DNA of 64,000 nt from positions 4,147,165 to 4,211,164 of the forward strand of contig NZ_JAALDK010000001.1 of the NCBI RefSeq assembly GCF_013366925.1, written 5' to 3'. A program made the position numbers and the translations under genes. This document shows, piece after piece, positions 29,066 through 36,736 of the stretch. How positions within the stretch are numbered: position 1 is the stretch's first letter; every line of letters begins with the position of its first letter. This DNA comes from Paraburkholderia youngii. Its GTDB lineage: Bacteria > Pseudomonadota > Gammaproteobacteria > Burkholderiales > Burkholderiaceae. Below the pieces are notes generated by a model. That model worked only from the letters and a program-made list of their open reading frames with translations. It did no database searches and was not told the DNA's origin.

Positions 29066-30316
29066 ATGGCACTCATCGTACACAAATACGGCGGCACCTC
29101 GATGGGCTCGGTCGAGCGCATCAAGAACGTCGCCAAGCGCGTCGCGAAATGGCACAAGGCCGGCCACCAGATGGTCGTCGTGCCCTCGGCGATGTCCGGC
29201 GAAACCAATCGCCTGCTTGGCCTCGCGAAAGAAATCACGACTCAACCGAGCCCGCGTGAACTCGACATGATCGCCGCCACCGGCGAGCAGGTCAGCTCGG
29301 GTCTGCTCGCGATCGCGCTGCAGGAAGCCGGCGTCGAAGCGGTCAGCTATGCAGGCTGGCAGGTACCGGTCAAAACCGATAGCGCGTTCACGAAAGCGCG
29401 CATCAGCGACATCGACGGCGAGCGCGTCAAGCAAGACCTCGCGGCCGGTAGGGTGGTCGTGATCACCGGTTTCCAGGGTATCGACCCCGATGGCCACATC
29501 ACGACGCTCGGCCGCGGCGGCTCGGACACCTCGGCGGTCGCGGTCGCGGCCGCGCTGAAGGCCGACGAGTGCCTGATCTACACGGACGTCGACGGGGTGT
29601 ACACGACGGACCCGCGCGTCGTTGAAGAAGCGCGCCGGCTCGACCGCGTGACGTTCGAAGAAATGCTGGAAATGGCCAGCCTGGGTTCGAAGGTGCTGCA
29701 GATCCGCTCGGTGGAATTCGCCGGCAAATATCAGGTGAAGACGCGCGTGCTGTCGAGCCTGACCGATCCGCTGATGCCGCTCGACGACGAAATGAAGTCG
29801 GGCACCCTGATTACTTTTGAAGAAGACGAGACCATGGAAAAAGCAGTCATCTCGGGCATCGCGTTCCAGCGCGACGAAGCTCGTATCGCCGTGATGGGCG
29901 TGCCCGACAAGCCGGGCATCGCGTATCAGATTCTCGGCCCGGTGGCGGACGCGAATATCGACGTCGACATGATCATTCAGAACCAGAGCGTCGAGGGCAA
30001 GACAGCGTTCACGTTCACGGTTGGCCGCGGCGACTATGCGCGCGCAATGGAGATCCTCACCGGCACGGTCAAGGCGCACGTGCAGGCCGAGCAGGTGCTG
30101 GGCGACCCGAAGGTGTCGAAGGTGTCGGTGGTCGGCGTTGGGATGCGCTCGCACGTCGGCATCGCGAGCAAGATGTTCCGCACGCTGTCGGAAGAGGGCA
30201 TCAACATTCAGATGATCTCGACTTCCGAAATCAAGATTTCGGTATTGATCGACGAAAAGTACATGGAGCTCGCAGTGCGCGCGCTGCATAAGGCCTTCGA
30301 ACTCGATCAGGCATAA
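29066..30316 (+). CDS. lysC: Aspartate kinase
   Basis: A 416-residue monofunctional aspartokinase that phosphorylates aspartate, opening the lysine, threonine, methionine and diaminopimelate branch. It begins MALIVHKYGGTSMGS, with the catalytic Lys7 and KYGGTS motif. The kinase core GRGGSDTSAVAVAAAL and YTDVDGVYTTDPR follows. Two ACT domains occupy the C-terminal 150 residues (IAVMGVPDKPGIAYQILGPV and VSVVGVGMRSHVGIASKMF), so feedback by lysine and/or threonine is likely. ATG at 29066 starts exactly at the family N-terminus. A strong terminator follows. Confidence 0.97.
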   Translation: MALIVHKYGGTSMGSVERIKNVAKRVAKWHKAGHQMVVVPSAMSGETNRLLGLAKEITTQPSPRELDMIAATGEQVSSGLLAIALQEAGVEAVSYAGWQVPVKTDSAFTKARISDIDGERVKQDLAAGRVVVITGFQGIDPDGHITTLGRGGSDTSAVAVAAALKADECLIYTDVDGVYTTDPRVVEEARRLDRVTFEEMLEMASLGSKVLQIRSVEFAGKYQVKTRVLSSLTDPLMPLDDEMKSGTLITFEEDETMEKAVISGIAFQRDEARIAVMGVPDKPGIAYQILGPVADANIDVDMIIQNQSVEGKTAFTFTVGRGDYARAMEILTGTVKAHVQAEQVLGDPKVSKVSVVGVGMRSHVGIASKMFRTLSEEGINIQMISTSEIKISVLIDEKYMELAVRALHKAFELDQA

Positions 30317-30326
30317 ATCGTGTGAA

Positions 30327-30354
30327 AAACGGGGCGCTCTAGAGCGCCCCGTTT
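30327..30354 (+). terminator. Rho-independent terminator after lysC
   Basis: AAACGGGGCGCTCT and AGAGCGCCCCGTTT make a 14-bp perfect palindrome stem, followed by GTTTTG. It begins 10 bases after the stop codon. Confidence 0.9.
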
Positions 30355-30425
30355 GTTTTGGGGCGTTCATGTGAACGATTTGCGTCGCGAGACACCTCGT
30401 TGGCACAAAAAATGTTCGCGAGACA

Positions 30426-30454
30426 TTGACCTTATCGGCCCGGCCCGCTATTAT
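30426..30454 (+). promoter_or_regulatory. Sigma-70 promoter of tRNA-Ser
   Basis: TTGACC at 30426-30431 and TATTAT at 30449-30454 are separated by 17 bases, close to consensus. The predicted start is about 35 bases before the mature tRNA. A 14-bp palindrome, CGTTCATGTGAACG at 30364-30377, lies some 50 bases upstream. Confidence 0.8.
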
Positions 30455-30496
30455 CTTGGCTTCGTCGCACTGACTCCCTGTGCGACAGAAAGTTTG

Positions 30497-30590
30497 GGAG
30501 ACGTGGCCGAGAGGTCGAAGGCACTCCCCTGCTAAGGGAGCATCTGGGCCAAAACCTGGATCGAGGGTTCGAATCCCTCCGTCTCCGCCA
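30497..30590 (+). tRNA. tRNA-Ser (anticodon GCT)
   Basis: A 94-base class II tRNA with the acceptor stem GGAGACG/CGTCTCC, discriminator G and encoded CCA. The anticodon loop in CTCCCCTGCTAAGGGAG puts GCT at 30531-30533, reading AGC and AGU. A long variable arm and the T loop GGTTCGAATCC are present. It is flanked by its own promoter and terminator. Confidence 0.97.
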
Positions 30591-30603
30591 GCAATGGTGG
30601 TGA

Positions 30604-30636
30604 AACCCCGCAGAGTCTAGGCTCTGCGGGGTTTTT
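30604..30636 (+). terminator. Rho-independent terminator after tRNA-Ser
   Basis: AACCCCGCAGAG and CTCTGCGGGGTT pair around a short loop, followed by TTTTG. It begins 14 bases past the CCA end. Confidence 0.9.
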
Positions 30637-30723
30637 GTTTTTCGGCGACCGCTGTTTCGTTTCCTCTCGCTGCCAGTTATGCAGGCATCCTGATCACTGC
30701 ATGGCGCTCTGAACCCGCGTCGC

Positions 30724-31908
30724 TTAGAACGCGTGCCGCAACCCCACCATGCCGACGAACTGAGACGGGCCCGACGACGGCGTCGTGTTCTGCGAGTCGC
30801 CGACCACCGCGACCGCGTCGGCGATGGTCACGCCGCTGCCCGACGCGATCAGCGACTTGCCGCCCGCATGCTGATAGGCCTCGAGCGCGTACAGCGTGGT
30901 GCGCGTCGACAGGCTATAGGTCTGTTCGAGCGAGATCTGATGATAGTGCGCCGGGTCGGTGATGCCATTCGCCTGGCTTGCCTGCGTGAAGCTATAGCCG
31001 CCGCCCACGGTCACGCTCGGTGTGATCCGGTACGTCGCGATCGCGCCGTACGTGTTGAACACGGCTTTGTCGAAGAACAGCGAGCCGTGGCCCGGCGCGT
31101 ACTGCACATTCGAGTAGTTGACGCCCACCATCAGATCGTGCCACGTGTAGCGGCCCGCCGCGGCGAACAGCTGCGCGCTGCGCGCGCTCGCATAACCGTT
31201 GTTGACCGGCGAGTTGATCGCGAAGCTGCCGAGCGCCGCGCTCGTCGCGATGTCCTTCAGCTTCACGTAGCCGGCTGCGAGCGATACCGGCTGGAAGTCA
31301 TAGCGCAGTGCCGCGCTGAACAGGCTGCCGTTCGCGACGCTGCCGGGCACGCCACCGAGACCGTACTGCGCACTTGCCTGCAGGCCCGCGATCGTCGGTG
31401 ATAGATAGGTAACCGAATTGTTGAAGCGCAGCGTCGTGTCGAGGGCGTCGAGATCGCCCGGGTGCGCGCCGGTCGCGCCGGTCAGCACGCCGGTCGGTCC
31501 GAGCGCGCCGACCATCTGGAAGTAGGGCGTGTACTGGCGACCGAGCGTCACTGTGCCATAGCGGTCGTTCGCGAGGCCGACGTAGGCCTGGCGGTTGAAC
31601 AGGTAACCCGCGGTGCTTTGCGCGCCGGTCAGCGAATTGAAACCGCTCTCGAGCCGGAAGATCGCCTTCGTGCCACTGCCGAGATCTTCCGAGCCGAGGA
31701 AGCCAAACTTGCTCGCCTGCAGATTGCCCTGGCTCATGTAGAAGTTCGAATGCCCCTTCTGGTTGCTGGCATAGGCGAACGCATTGTCGATGACGCCGTA
31801 CAACGTGACGCTGCTTTGCGCCGACGCGCTGGTCGATAACGCGGCGCCCGCGAACGGCAGGCAGCAGAGGACGAACGCGCGGGTGCGCGCGCGCTGGCTG
31901 ATTTTCAT
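30724..31908 (-). CDS. Gram-negative general porin (OmpC/Burkholderia type)
   Basis: A 394-residue outer-membrane porin. The signal peptide ends STSASA before QSSVTLYGVIDNAF, the classic start of betaproteobacterial trimeric porins. The PEFT-like constriction features FGFLGSEDLGSG and AIFRLESGFN are conserved, and the last residue is Phe (GLRHAF), required for outer-membrane assembly. It follows the GH31 gene on the same strand after 97 bp that contain a perfect hairpin. A role in passing the operon's sugar substrate is inferred from context. Confidence 0.95.
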   Translation of the reverse strand: MKISQRARTRAFVLCCLPFAGAALSTSASAQSSVTLYGVIDNAFAYASNQKGHSNFYMSQGNLQASKFGFLGSEDLGSGTKAIFRLESGFNSLTGAQSTAGYLFNRQAYVGLANDRYGTVTLGRQYTPYFQMVGALGPTGVLTGATGAHPGDLDALDTTLRFNNSVTYLSPTIAGLQASAQYGLGGVPGSVANGSLFSAALRYDFQPVSLAAGYVKLKDIATSAALGSFAINSPVNNGYASARSAQLFAAAGRYTWHDLMVGVNYSNVQYAPGHGSLFFDKAVFNTYGAIATYRITPSVTVGGGYSFTQASQANGITDPAHYHQISLEQTYSLSTRTTLYALEAYQHAGGKSLIASGSGVTIADAVAVVGDSQNTTPSSGPSQFVGMVGLRHAF

Positions 31909-31935
31909 GATTGGGATGTCTCCAGACTGAAGGGA

Positions 31936-31955
31936 CGGCCTGATTCCTCAGGCCG
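31936..31955 (-). promoter_or_regulatory. Intercistronic hairpin between GH31 gene and porin gene
   Basis: CGGCCTGA and TCAGGCCG form a perfect 8-bp stem with a GGAA tetraloop on the transcribed strand. No T-run follows, so it is unlikely to terminate. GGAG lies between it and the porin ATG. It may stabilise or set a processing point in the mRNA. Confidence 0.55.
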
Positions 31956-32005
31956 GTGCGGTGTGTCGTTCAGTGCCTAGTAGCGCGAGTCGGTGCTTTT
32001 GTGTG

Positions 32006-34441
32006 TCAGTGCGGCAGCGAAATCGTCAGGCAGCGCCAGCCGTTTGCGGTGTGGTCGGCGTCGAGCGTGCCGTTCGTGCAGACGATCGCGCGTGTCTCAT
32101 GCATCGGCACGAACACACGCACTCGGAGCTGCGTGCGATGCTTCCATTGCGGACGCTCGAGCGTCACGCGCAACGTGTTTGCGTCACCCGTCAGCGTGAC
32201 GTTCCAGCGGCCTTGCTCGCCATTGCGCCAGGCTTCGGTCTCGCCGTCGTCCTCGATCGAGCCGCCTTGCGCGGTGCCCGCGCCGGCATGTGGCACCGCG
32301 AGGAATGCGCGCTCGTCGGCGGGGCGGCCGAAATGCTGTTCGGCGATGTTGAGCGGAATCACGCTGCCTTCGCGCAGCAAGAACACCGGCCGCTCGATAG
32401 GCGCGGGCAGCGTGACGGTCTGGCCGCCGTCGAATGCTTCGCCGCTCCAGTACGACACCCAGCGCGAACCGGCGGGCAGATACACGTCGCGCGTGCTCCG
32501 GCCCGGATCGACCACCGGCGCGACCAGCATCGACGAGCCGAGCATCATGTCGTCGCCGTCGACGAGGCAGCGCGGATCGCGCGGAAACTCCGCGAACAGC
32601 GGCCGCAGCACCGGTTCGTATGCGCTATGCGATTGCCACAGCAGCTCGTACAGGTAAGGGATCAGCCGATAGCGCAGCTTGATCAGGTCCGCCACGTGCC
32701 GAGTGACTTCCGGATGCATCCACGGCTCGTTGACGGTGCCGTCGTCGTTCCACGAGTGAATCGAAAAGCGCGGCAGGAAAATGCCGAACGCGACCCAGCG
32801 CGCGAACAGCTCCGGCTGCGGCGCCGGACCCGAGAAGCCGCCGATGTCATGGCCGCTATTCGACACGCCCGACATTGCGAGCCCGAGGCCCATCTTCAGA
32901 TTGAAGCGCAGCGTTTCCCACGACGTGTAGTTGTCGCCCGACCACGTCTGTACATAGCGATGCATGCCCACGCCGCCCGAGCGCGATACGAGGAACGGAC
33001 GCTTATCCGGCGCATGCTCGCGCTGCGCGTCGTGCGACGCGCGCATCATCAGCTGCGTTTGCAGCACCTTAGCCTGATGTGCCGGATACGGCTTGCCGAA
33101 GCCGCGCGCAATTGCATGCGGCGACCAGATCTCGAACTCGTTGTTGTCGTTCCAGGTGGCCGCGATGCCATATTCGAGCAGCGCGTCCTTCACGCGCGCC
33201 TTCCACCAGTCGATCGTCGCGGGATTCGTGAAGTCGAGATATGCGCCGACTTCGTCCCAGAACTGCACCCATGCGGGCTCGCCGTCGGGCGCTTCGATCA
33301 ACAGGCCGGCCTGCGCGACGTCGTCGAACGCGGGGTGATCCTGCAGCAGACACGGCTTGATGTTCGCGCATAGACGCACGCCGTGATCGAGATAGCTCTG
33401 TACGAAGCCTTCGATGTCCGGAAACTTCTCGTGGTTCCAGTTGAACACATAGCGCTTCGGCCCGATCGACGTATAGCCCGAGGACAGATGGAACGAGTCG
33501 CACAGCACGTCGTGCTCGCGGCAGCGCTCGATGAATTCGCCCATCTGCTGTTGTGCGTCCGGTGCGTCGGTGTAGCTCATCGTCGAGCCCGAGTAGCCGA
33601 GGCCCCATTTCGGCATCCACGCGGGACGTCCGGTGAGCCACGTGAAGCGGCGCACCGCGTCGAGCGGCGAGCCGGGCGACGCGATGAAGTAGTAGTCGAG
33701 ATCGCCATGCTCGGCGATGAAGTGCCGATAGTGACCGTGATAGTTGTCGAGCTCACGGCCCATGTCGAAGCGGCAATCGGCGAGCGTGTCGTAGAACAGG
33801 CCAAAGCCGGTCGACGTCTGCGGCTGCCACGTCACGTAGAACGGGATGTGTTTGTATAGCGGGTCCGTGGTGCGTGCGCTGTAGCCCATTGCGTCGATGT
33901 TGCGCATCTCGTAGCTTTGCTGCGCGCGATCGAGCGAGCCGGCACGCTCGCCGAGGCCCACGTACATTTCGTCGCGGCGCCGCTCGACGTAGTGATAGAC
34001 GCGCGAGTCCCACCAGCCGAAGTTGTACGCCTGGGTCTTGCGATCGCTCATCACGCGATGCCACGTGCCTTCGTGCAGGATGTCCCATGCGCAGGCGCCG
34101 CCTTCGAGCGCGACGCTCACGCGTACGCGCGCCGTTTCGATCGCCACGTGGCCGGCTGCTTCGTTCACCGTGAACGGCGGCGGCGTAAAGCCGCTCAGGT
34201 CGCGGCGCTCGCGGCCTTCGAGCGGCACGTCGTCCGCGCCGGGCGCGATCGCCCACGTGCGCGGACCGTGCGTTTCGCCGTCCGGCAGCACGAGCACGCG
34301 GATGATGTCCTCGGCGAGCACGAATAGCTCGATGCGGCAATTCGGCTGCGCGCTCAGCACGACCGGGTTGGCCGCGGGGTTGCCAGCGTTGGAGGCGAGT
34401 GCGAAGCGCGGCGGATGTTTGAGATTGATCTGTGAACGCAT
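32006..34441 (-). CDS. Glycoside hydrolase family 31 (alpha-glucosidase/alpha-xylosidase type)
   Basis: An 811-residue enzyme without a signal peptide, so cytoplasmic. The GH31 nucleophile motif appears as TWNDNNEFEIW near residue 430 (commonly WNDMNE), with the acid/base Asp in QTWSGDNYTSW near 502. The N-terminal beta-sandwich and the C-terminal LPAGSRWVSYWSGE segment fit the family. The exact sugar is unresolved: alpha-glucosides or alpha-xylosides are both possible. Its start is 19 bp after the stop of the MFS gene and the porin follows, so uptake and hydrolysis are organised together. Confidence 0.9.
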   Translation of the reverse strand: MRSQINLKHPPRFALASNAGNPAANPVVLSAQPNCRIELFVLAEDIIRVLVLPDGETHGPRTWAIAPGADDVPLEGRERRDLSGFTPPPFTVNEAAGHVAIETARVRVSVALEGGACAWDILHEGTWHRVMSDRKTQAYNFGWWDSRVYHYVERRRDEMYVGLGERAGSLDRAQQSYEMRNIDAMGYSARTTDPLYKHIPFYVTWQPQTSTGFGLFYDTLADCRFDMGRELDNYHGHYRHFIAEHGDLDYYFIASPGSPLDAVRRFTWLTGRPAWMPKWGLGYSGSTMSYTDAPDAQQQMGEFIERCREHDVLCDSFHLSSGYTSIGPKRYVFNWNHEKFPDIEGFVQSYLDHGVRLCANIKPCLLQDHPAFDDVAQAGLLIEAPDGEPAWVQFWDEVGAYLDFTNPATIDWWKARVKDALLEYGIAATWNDNNEFEIWSPHAIARGFGKPYPAHQAKVLQTQLMMRASHDAQREHAPDKRPFLVSRSGGVGMHRYVQTWSGDNYTSWETLRFNLKMGLGLAMSGVSNSGHDIGGFSGPAPQPELFARWVAFGIFLPRFSIHSWNDDGTVNEPWMHPEVTRHVADLIKLRYRLIPYLYELLWQSHSAYEPVLRPLFAEFPRDPRCLVDGDDMMLGSSMLVAPVVDPGRSTRDVYLPAGSRWVSYWSGEAFDGGQTVTLPAPIERPVFLLREGSVIPLNIAEQHFGRPADERAFLAVPHAGAGTAQGGSIEDDGETEAWRNGEQGRWNVTLTGDANTLRVTLERPQWKHRTQLRVRVFVPMHETRAIVCTNGTLDADHTANGWRCLTISLPH

Positions 34442-34460
34442 GACGAGTCTTCGAGGGAGG

Positions 34461-35747
34461 TCAGGCAGCGGTGTTGACGCTCAGGTCGGCGCGGCGCGCG
34501 CGGCCGTGGCGCGGCACGCCGCGCATCAGGATGATCAGCAGCGCCGCGCCGATGATGTCGAACGCGCCGAGCGCGCCGAACAGCGGCGTGTAGCCGATCG
34601 AATCGGCGAGCGCGCCGACCATCAGCGAGAAGCCGAGGCCGCCGATCCACGCGGCCATGCCCGCGAAGCCGGCGACGGTGCCGACCTCGCCGGGATCGAA
34701 GACGTCGGCGGCGAGCGTGTTGACGAGCGCCGAGATCATCTGGTGCGCGAAGCCGCCGACGCAGAAAAGGGCGATCGCTTGGTACGGCGACGCGACGAGA
34801 CCGATCGACGCCGGGCCGAGCATCATCAGCGCGCCGAGCACCACGCCCGAGATGCGCGACCAGATCAGCGGCACGCGAAAATGCTTCATCAGGAACGGCG
34901 ACAGATAGCCGCCGAACAGGCCGCCGAGGTCCGCGGCGAGAAACGGCAGCCACGCGAACAGCGCGATTTCCTTCAGATCCATATGACGCTGCGTGGCGAG
35001 ATAGAGCGGAATCCAGAAGCTGAACGTTTGCCACGCGGGTTCGGCGAAAAAGCGTGCCTGCGCGATCGCCCAGAAACGGCGCGTGCGCAGTACTTCACGC
35101 ACGCTCGCGCGGCGTGCCGCGGGCGGTGCCTGGCCTTCGACGATCGCCGTGCGCTCGGCGTCACTCACGCGCTTGTGCTCGGTGGGCGAGCGGTACAGCA
35201 CGAACCATGCGGCGGCCCAGAAGAAGCCGAGCGCGCCGGTCACTGCAAACGCGCTCTGCCAGCCGTAGCGCAGCGACAGGAACACGACGAGGGGCGGCGC
35301 GAGCAGCGAGCCGAAGGAGGTGCCCGCGTTGAAATAGCCGACCGCGACGGATTTCTCGCGATCAGGAAACCATTCGGCGACGACCTTCATGCCGGCCGGA
35401 ATCGCGACCGCTTCGGACAGACCCATGAAGCCGCGCAACGCGGCGAGCGAAAACCAGCTGCCCGCGAAGCTATGGAACACGCCGGTCAGCGACCACAGGC
35501 ACGCGAACAATGCGAAACCGAGGCGCAGGCCGATCAGATCGATGATCAGGCCGCAGACGGGCTGCATCACCGTATAGCCGACCTGGAACGCGCCGACCAC
35601 GTACGAGTACTGCCGCGTGTTCATGTGCAGCAGCTTCATCAGCTCGGGCGCCATCACGCCGAGCGCGTTGCGCGACAGATAGTTGACGATCGTCCCAACG
35701 CAAACGAGGGCGATGATCCACCAGCGCAATCCCTTGATCGTTTTCAA
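34461..35747 (-). CDS. MFS transporter of the anion:cation symporter (hexuronate/sugar acid) type
   Basis: A 428-residue inner-membrane carrier with about twelve segments, beginning KTIKGLRWWIIALVCVGTIV after the start codon. It contains NYLSRNALGVMAPEL and AVAIPAGMKVVAEWFPDRE, signatures of ACS-family exporters/importers such as ExuT and GudP. TTG at 35747 has GGAG seven bases upstream and gives the family's usual N-terminus; the ATG at 35816 lacks a ribosome site. It leads the MFS-GH31-porin operon. The imported compound may be an acidic or neutral oligosaccharide; this is not determined by the sequence. Confidence 0.88.
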   Translation of the reverse strand: MKTIKGLRWWIIALVCVGTIVNYLSRNALGVMAPELMKLLHMNTRQYSYVVGAFQVGYTVMQPVCGLIIDLIGLRLGFALFACLWSLTGVFHSFAGSWFSLAALRGFMGLSEAVAIPAGMKVVAEWFPDREKSVAVGYFNAGTSFGSLLAPPLVVFLSLRYGWQSAFAVTGALGFFWAAAWFVLYRSPTEHKRVSDAERTAIVEGQAPPAARRASVREVLRTRRFWAIAQARFFAEPAWQTFSFWIPLYLATQRHMDLKEIALFAWLPFLAADLGGLFGGYLSPFLMKHFRVPLIWSRISGVVLGALMMLGPASIGLVASPYQAIALFCVGGFAHQMISALVNTLAADVFDPGEVGTVAGFAGMAAWIGGLGFSLMVGALADSIGYTPLFGALGAFDIIGAALLIILMRGVPRHGRARRADLSVNTAA

Positions 35748-36206
35748 AATCAGTCTCCGTGGCGCATTGAGCGGTTGCCTCCGAGGCGGCGCTCGGAAAT
35801 GCGCGAATTCGAACATTTATTGGTCGTCAATGAAAGTCATCCTACCACTTGGAACCCGGTTAGATATTCGGGAAAACCATAGCACACCCGGTGTTTTTCA
35901 TTGATTTTTCGAGATAATTTGGTAATCTTTGTCAGAATTTTTGAGAGGTGATCGGATGACTGCGATCCGAAATGCGAGCGTGAATGTTCTTTCGAACATG
36001 GAATGTTCGTTTGCGGTAAGTCTGCCAGACCTTAGCCGCCGGCCCCGCCGGAAGCGTTTTTTCACCGCCGTATGGCGGATGTAACCAGACATTACGCCGC
36101 AGCCGGTCAGGCGATTTTCAGCATCAGTTATTACAAAGTTGAAATACCCGTGTTGCTGCCTTGCGTTATATTTCCGCCAACAAACATGTTCGTACAAAGG
36201 TGATCA
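35748..36206. other. AT-rich divergent control region between the MFS operon and a small secreted-protein gene
   Basis: About 460 bp without a gene. It contains an 11-bp palindrome ACACCCGGTGT at 35884-35894 and the ATGTTC/GAACAT cluster at 35984-36008. Another TTCGAACAT is at 35808-35816, and ACATGTTCG occurs near 36184. Base composition is visibly more AT-rich than the flanking coding DNA. The promoters of both flanking genes should lie here; I could not assign clean -35/-10 pairs. Confidence 0.5.
35984..36008. promoter_or_regulatory. Triple alternating ATGTTC/GAACAT repeat, candidate operator
   Basis: ATGTTC at 35984-35989, GAACAT at 35994-35999 and ATGTTC at 36003-36008 form two overlapping inverted repeats that share the middle arm, with 4- and 3-base spacers. 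This is the kind of array a dimeric regulator could bind in two registers. Confidence 0.5.
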
Positions 36207-36554
36207 ATGAAGTCCGTTCGTCTTGTTCCGCTTATGCTCGGGGTGTTCACGTTGGCTGCATCGGGTGCCGCGATGGCCGCGGGGCTCAACGTCGGAGTCA
36301 ATATCGGCATTCCCGCGCCGGTCTACGTCGCACCGGCTCCGGTCTACGCACCGCCGCCGCCTCCGCCGCCTCCCGTCGTCTATCAGCCGGCTCCCGTGTA
36401 CTACGGCGGTCCGCAGATCGTGATCGGCTGGCATGGCGACCGGTACTGGGATGGCAGTCGCTACTGGGCGCGCGACGACTGGTATCGCCACCATCCGCCG
36501 GGCCACGGCGACTATTGGCGCGGTCACTACGACCAGCATCGCGGCTGGCACTGA
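36207..36554 (+). CDS. Small secreted Pro-, Tyr-, Trp- and His-rich protein, function unknown
   Basis: A 115-residue protein. A signal peptide (MKSVRLVPLMLGVFTLAASG) likely ends at AAMAAG. The mature part has a run of seven to eight Pro (APPPPPPPP) framed by VYVAPAPVY and VYQPAPVYY. The C-terminal half is dominated by aromatic and His residues (WDGSRYWARDDWYRHH, DQHRGWH). Similar small periplasmic or surface proteins are common in Burkholderia and other proteobacteria without known function. Metal or heme binding by the His/Trp-rich tail is only a guess. ATG at 36207 follows AAAGG. Confidence 0.78.
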   Translation: MKSVRLVPLMLGVFTLAASGAAMAAGLNVGVNIGIPAPVYVAPAPVYAPPPPPPPPVVYQPAPVYYGGPQIVIGWHGDRYWDGSRYWARDDWYRHHPPGHGDYWRGHYDQHRGWH

Positions 36555-36594
36555 GCCGGCACCGCGGCGCGCTAACTGGCTGCTGCGACATCAG

Positions 36595-36617
36595 AACCGC
36601 CCTGCGAGGGCGGTTTT
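36595..36617 (+). terminator. Rho-independent terminator
   Basis: AACCGCCCT and AGGGCGGTT pair around GCG, with TTTTGTTTT after it. It ends the small secreted-protein transcript, about 40 bases after the stop codon. Confidence 0.9.
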
Positions 36618-36736
36618 TGTTTTCTGCGCTGAAACATCGATAACTGATGCGTTTCGTCGCAGTCGCCCGCCGGATCGCGCAAGCTAATTGGGTAGAATCC
36701 CCCACATCGCCACTGCCCACTTACCAGCACGACTCC

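Noticed and set aside
30497..30723. Possible integration site at tRNA-Ser
   Set aside because: No integrase, no direct repeat of the tRNA 3' end and no change in gene style was seen; the downstream operon is only mildly accessory.
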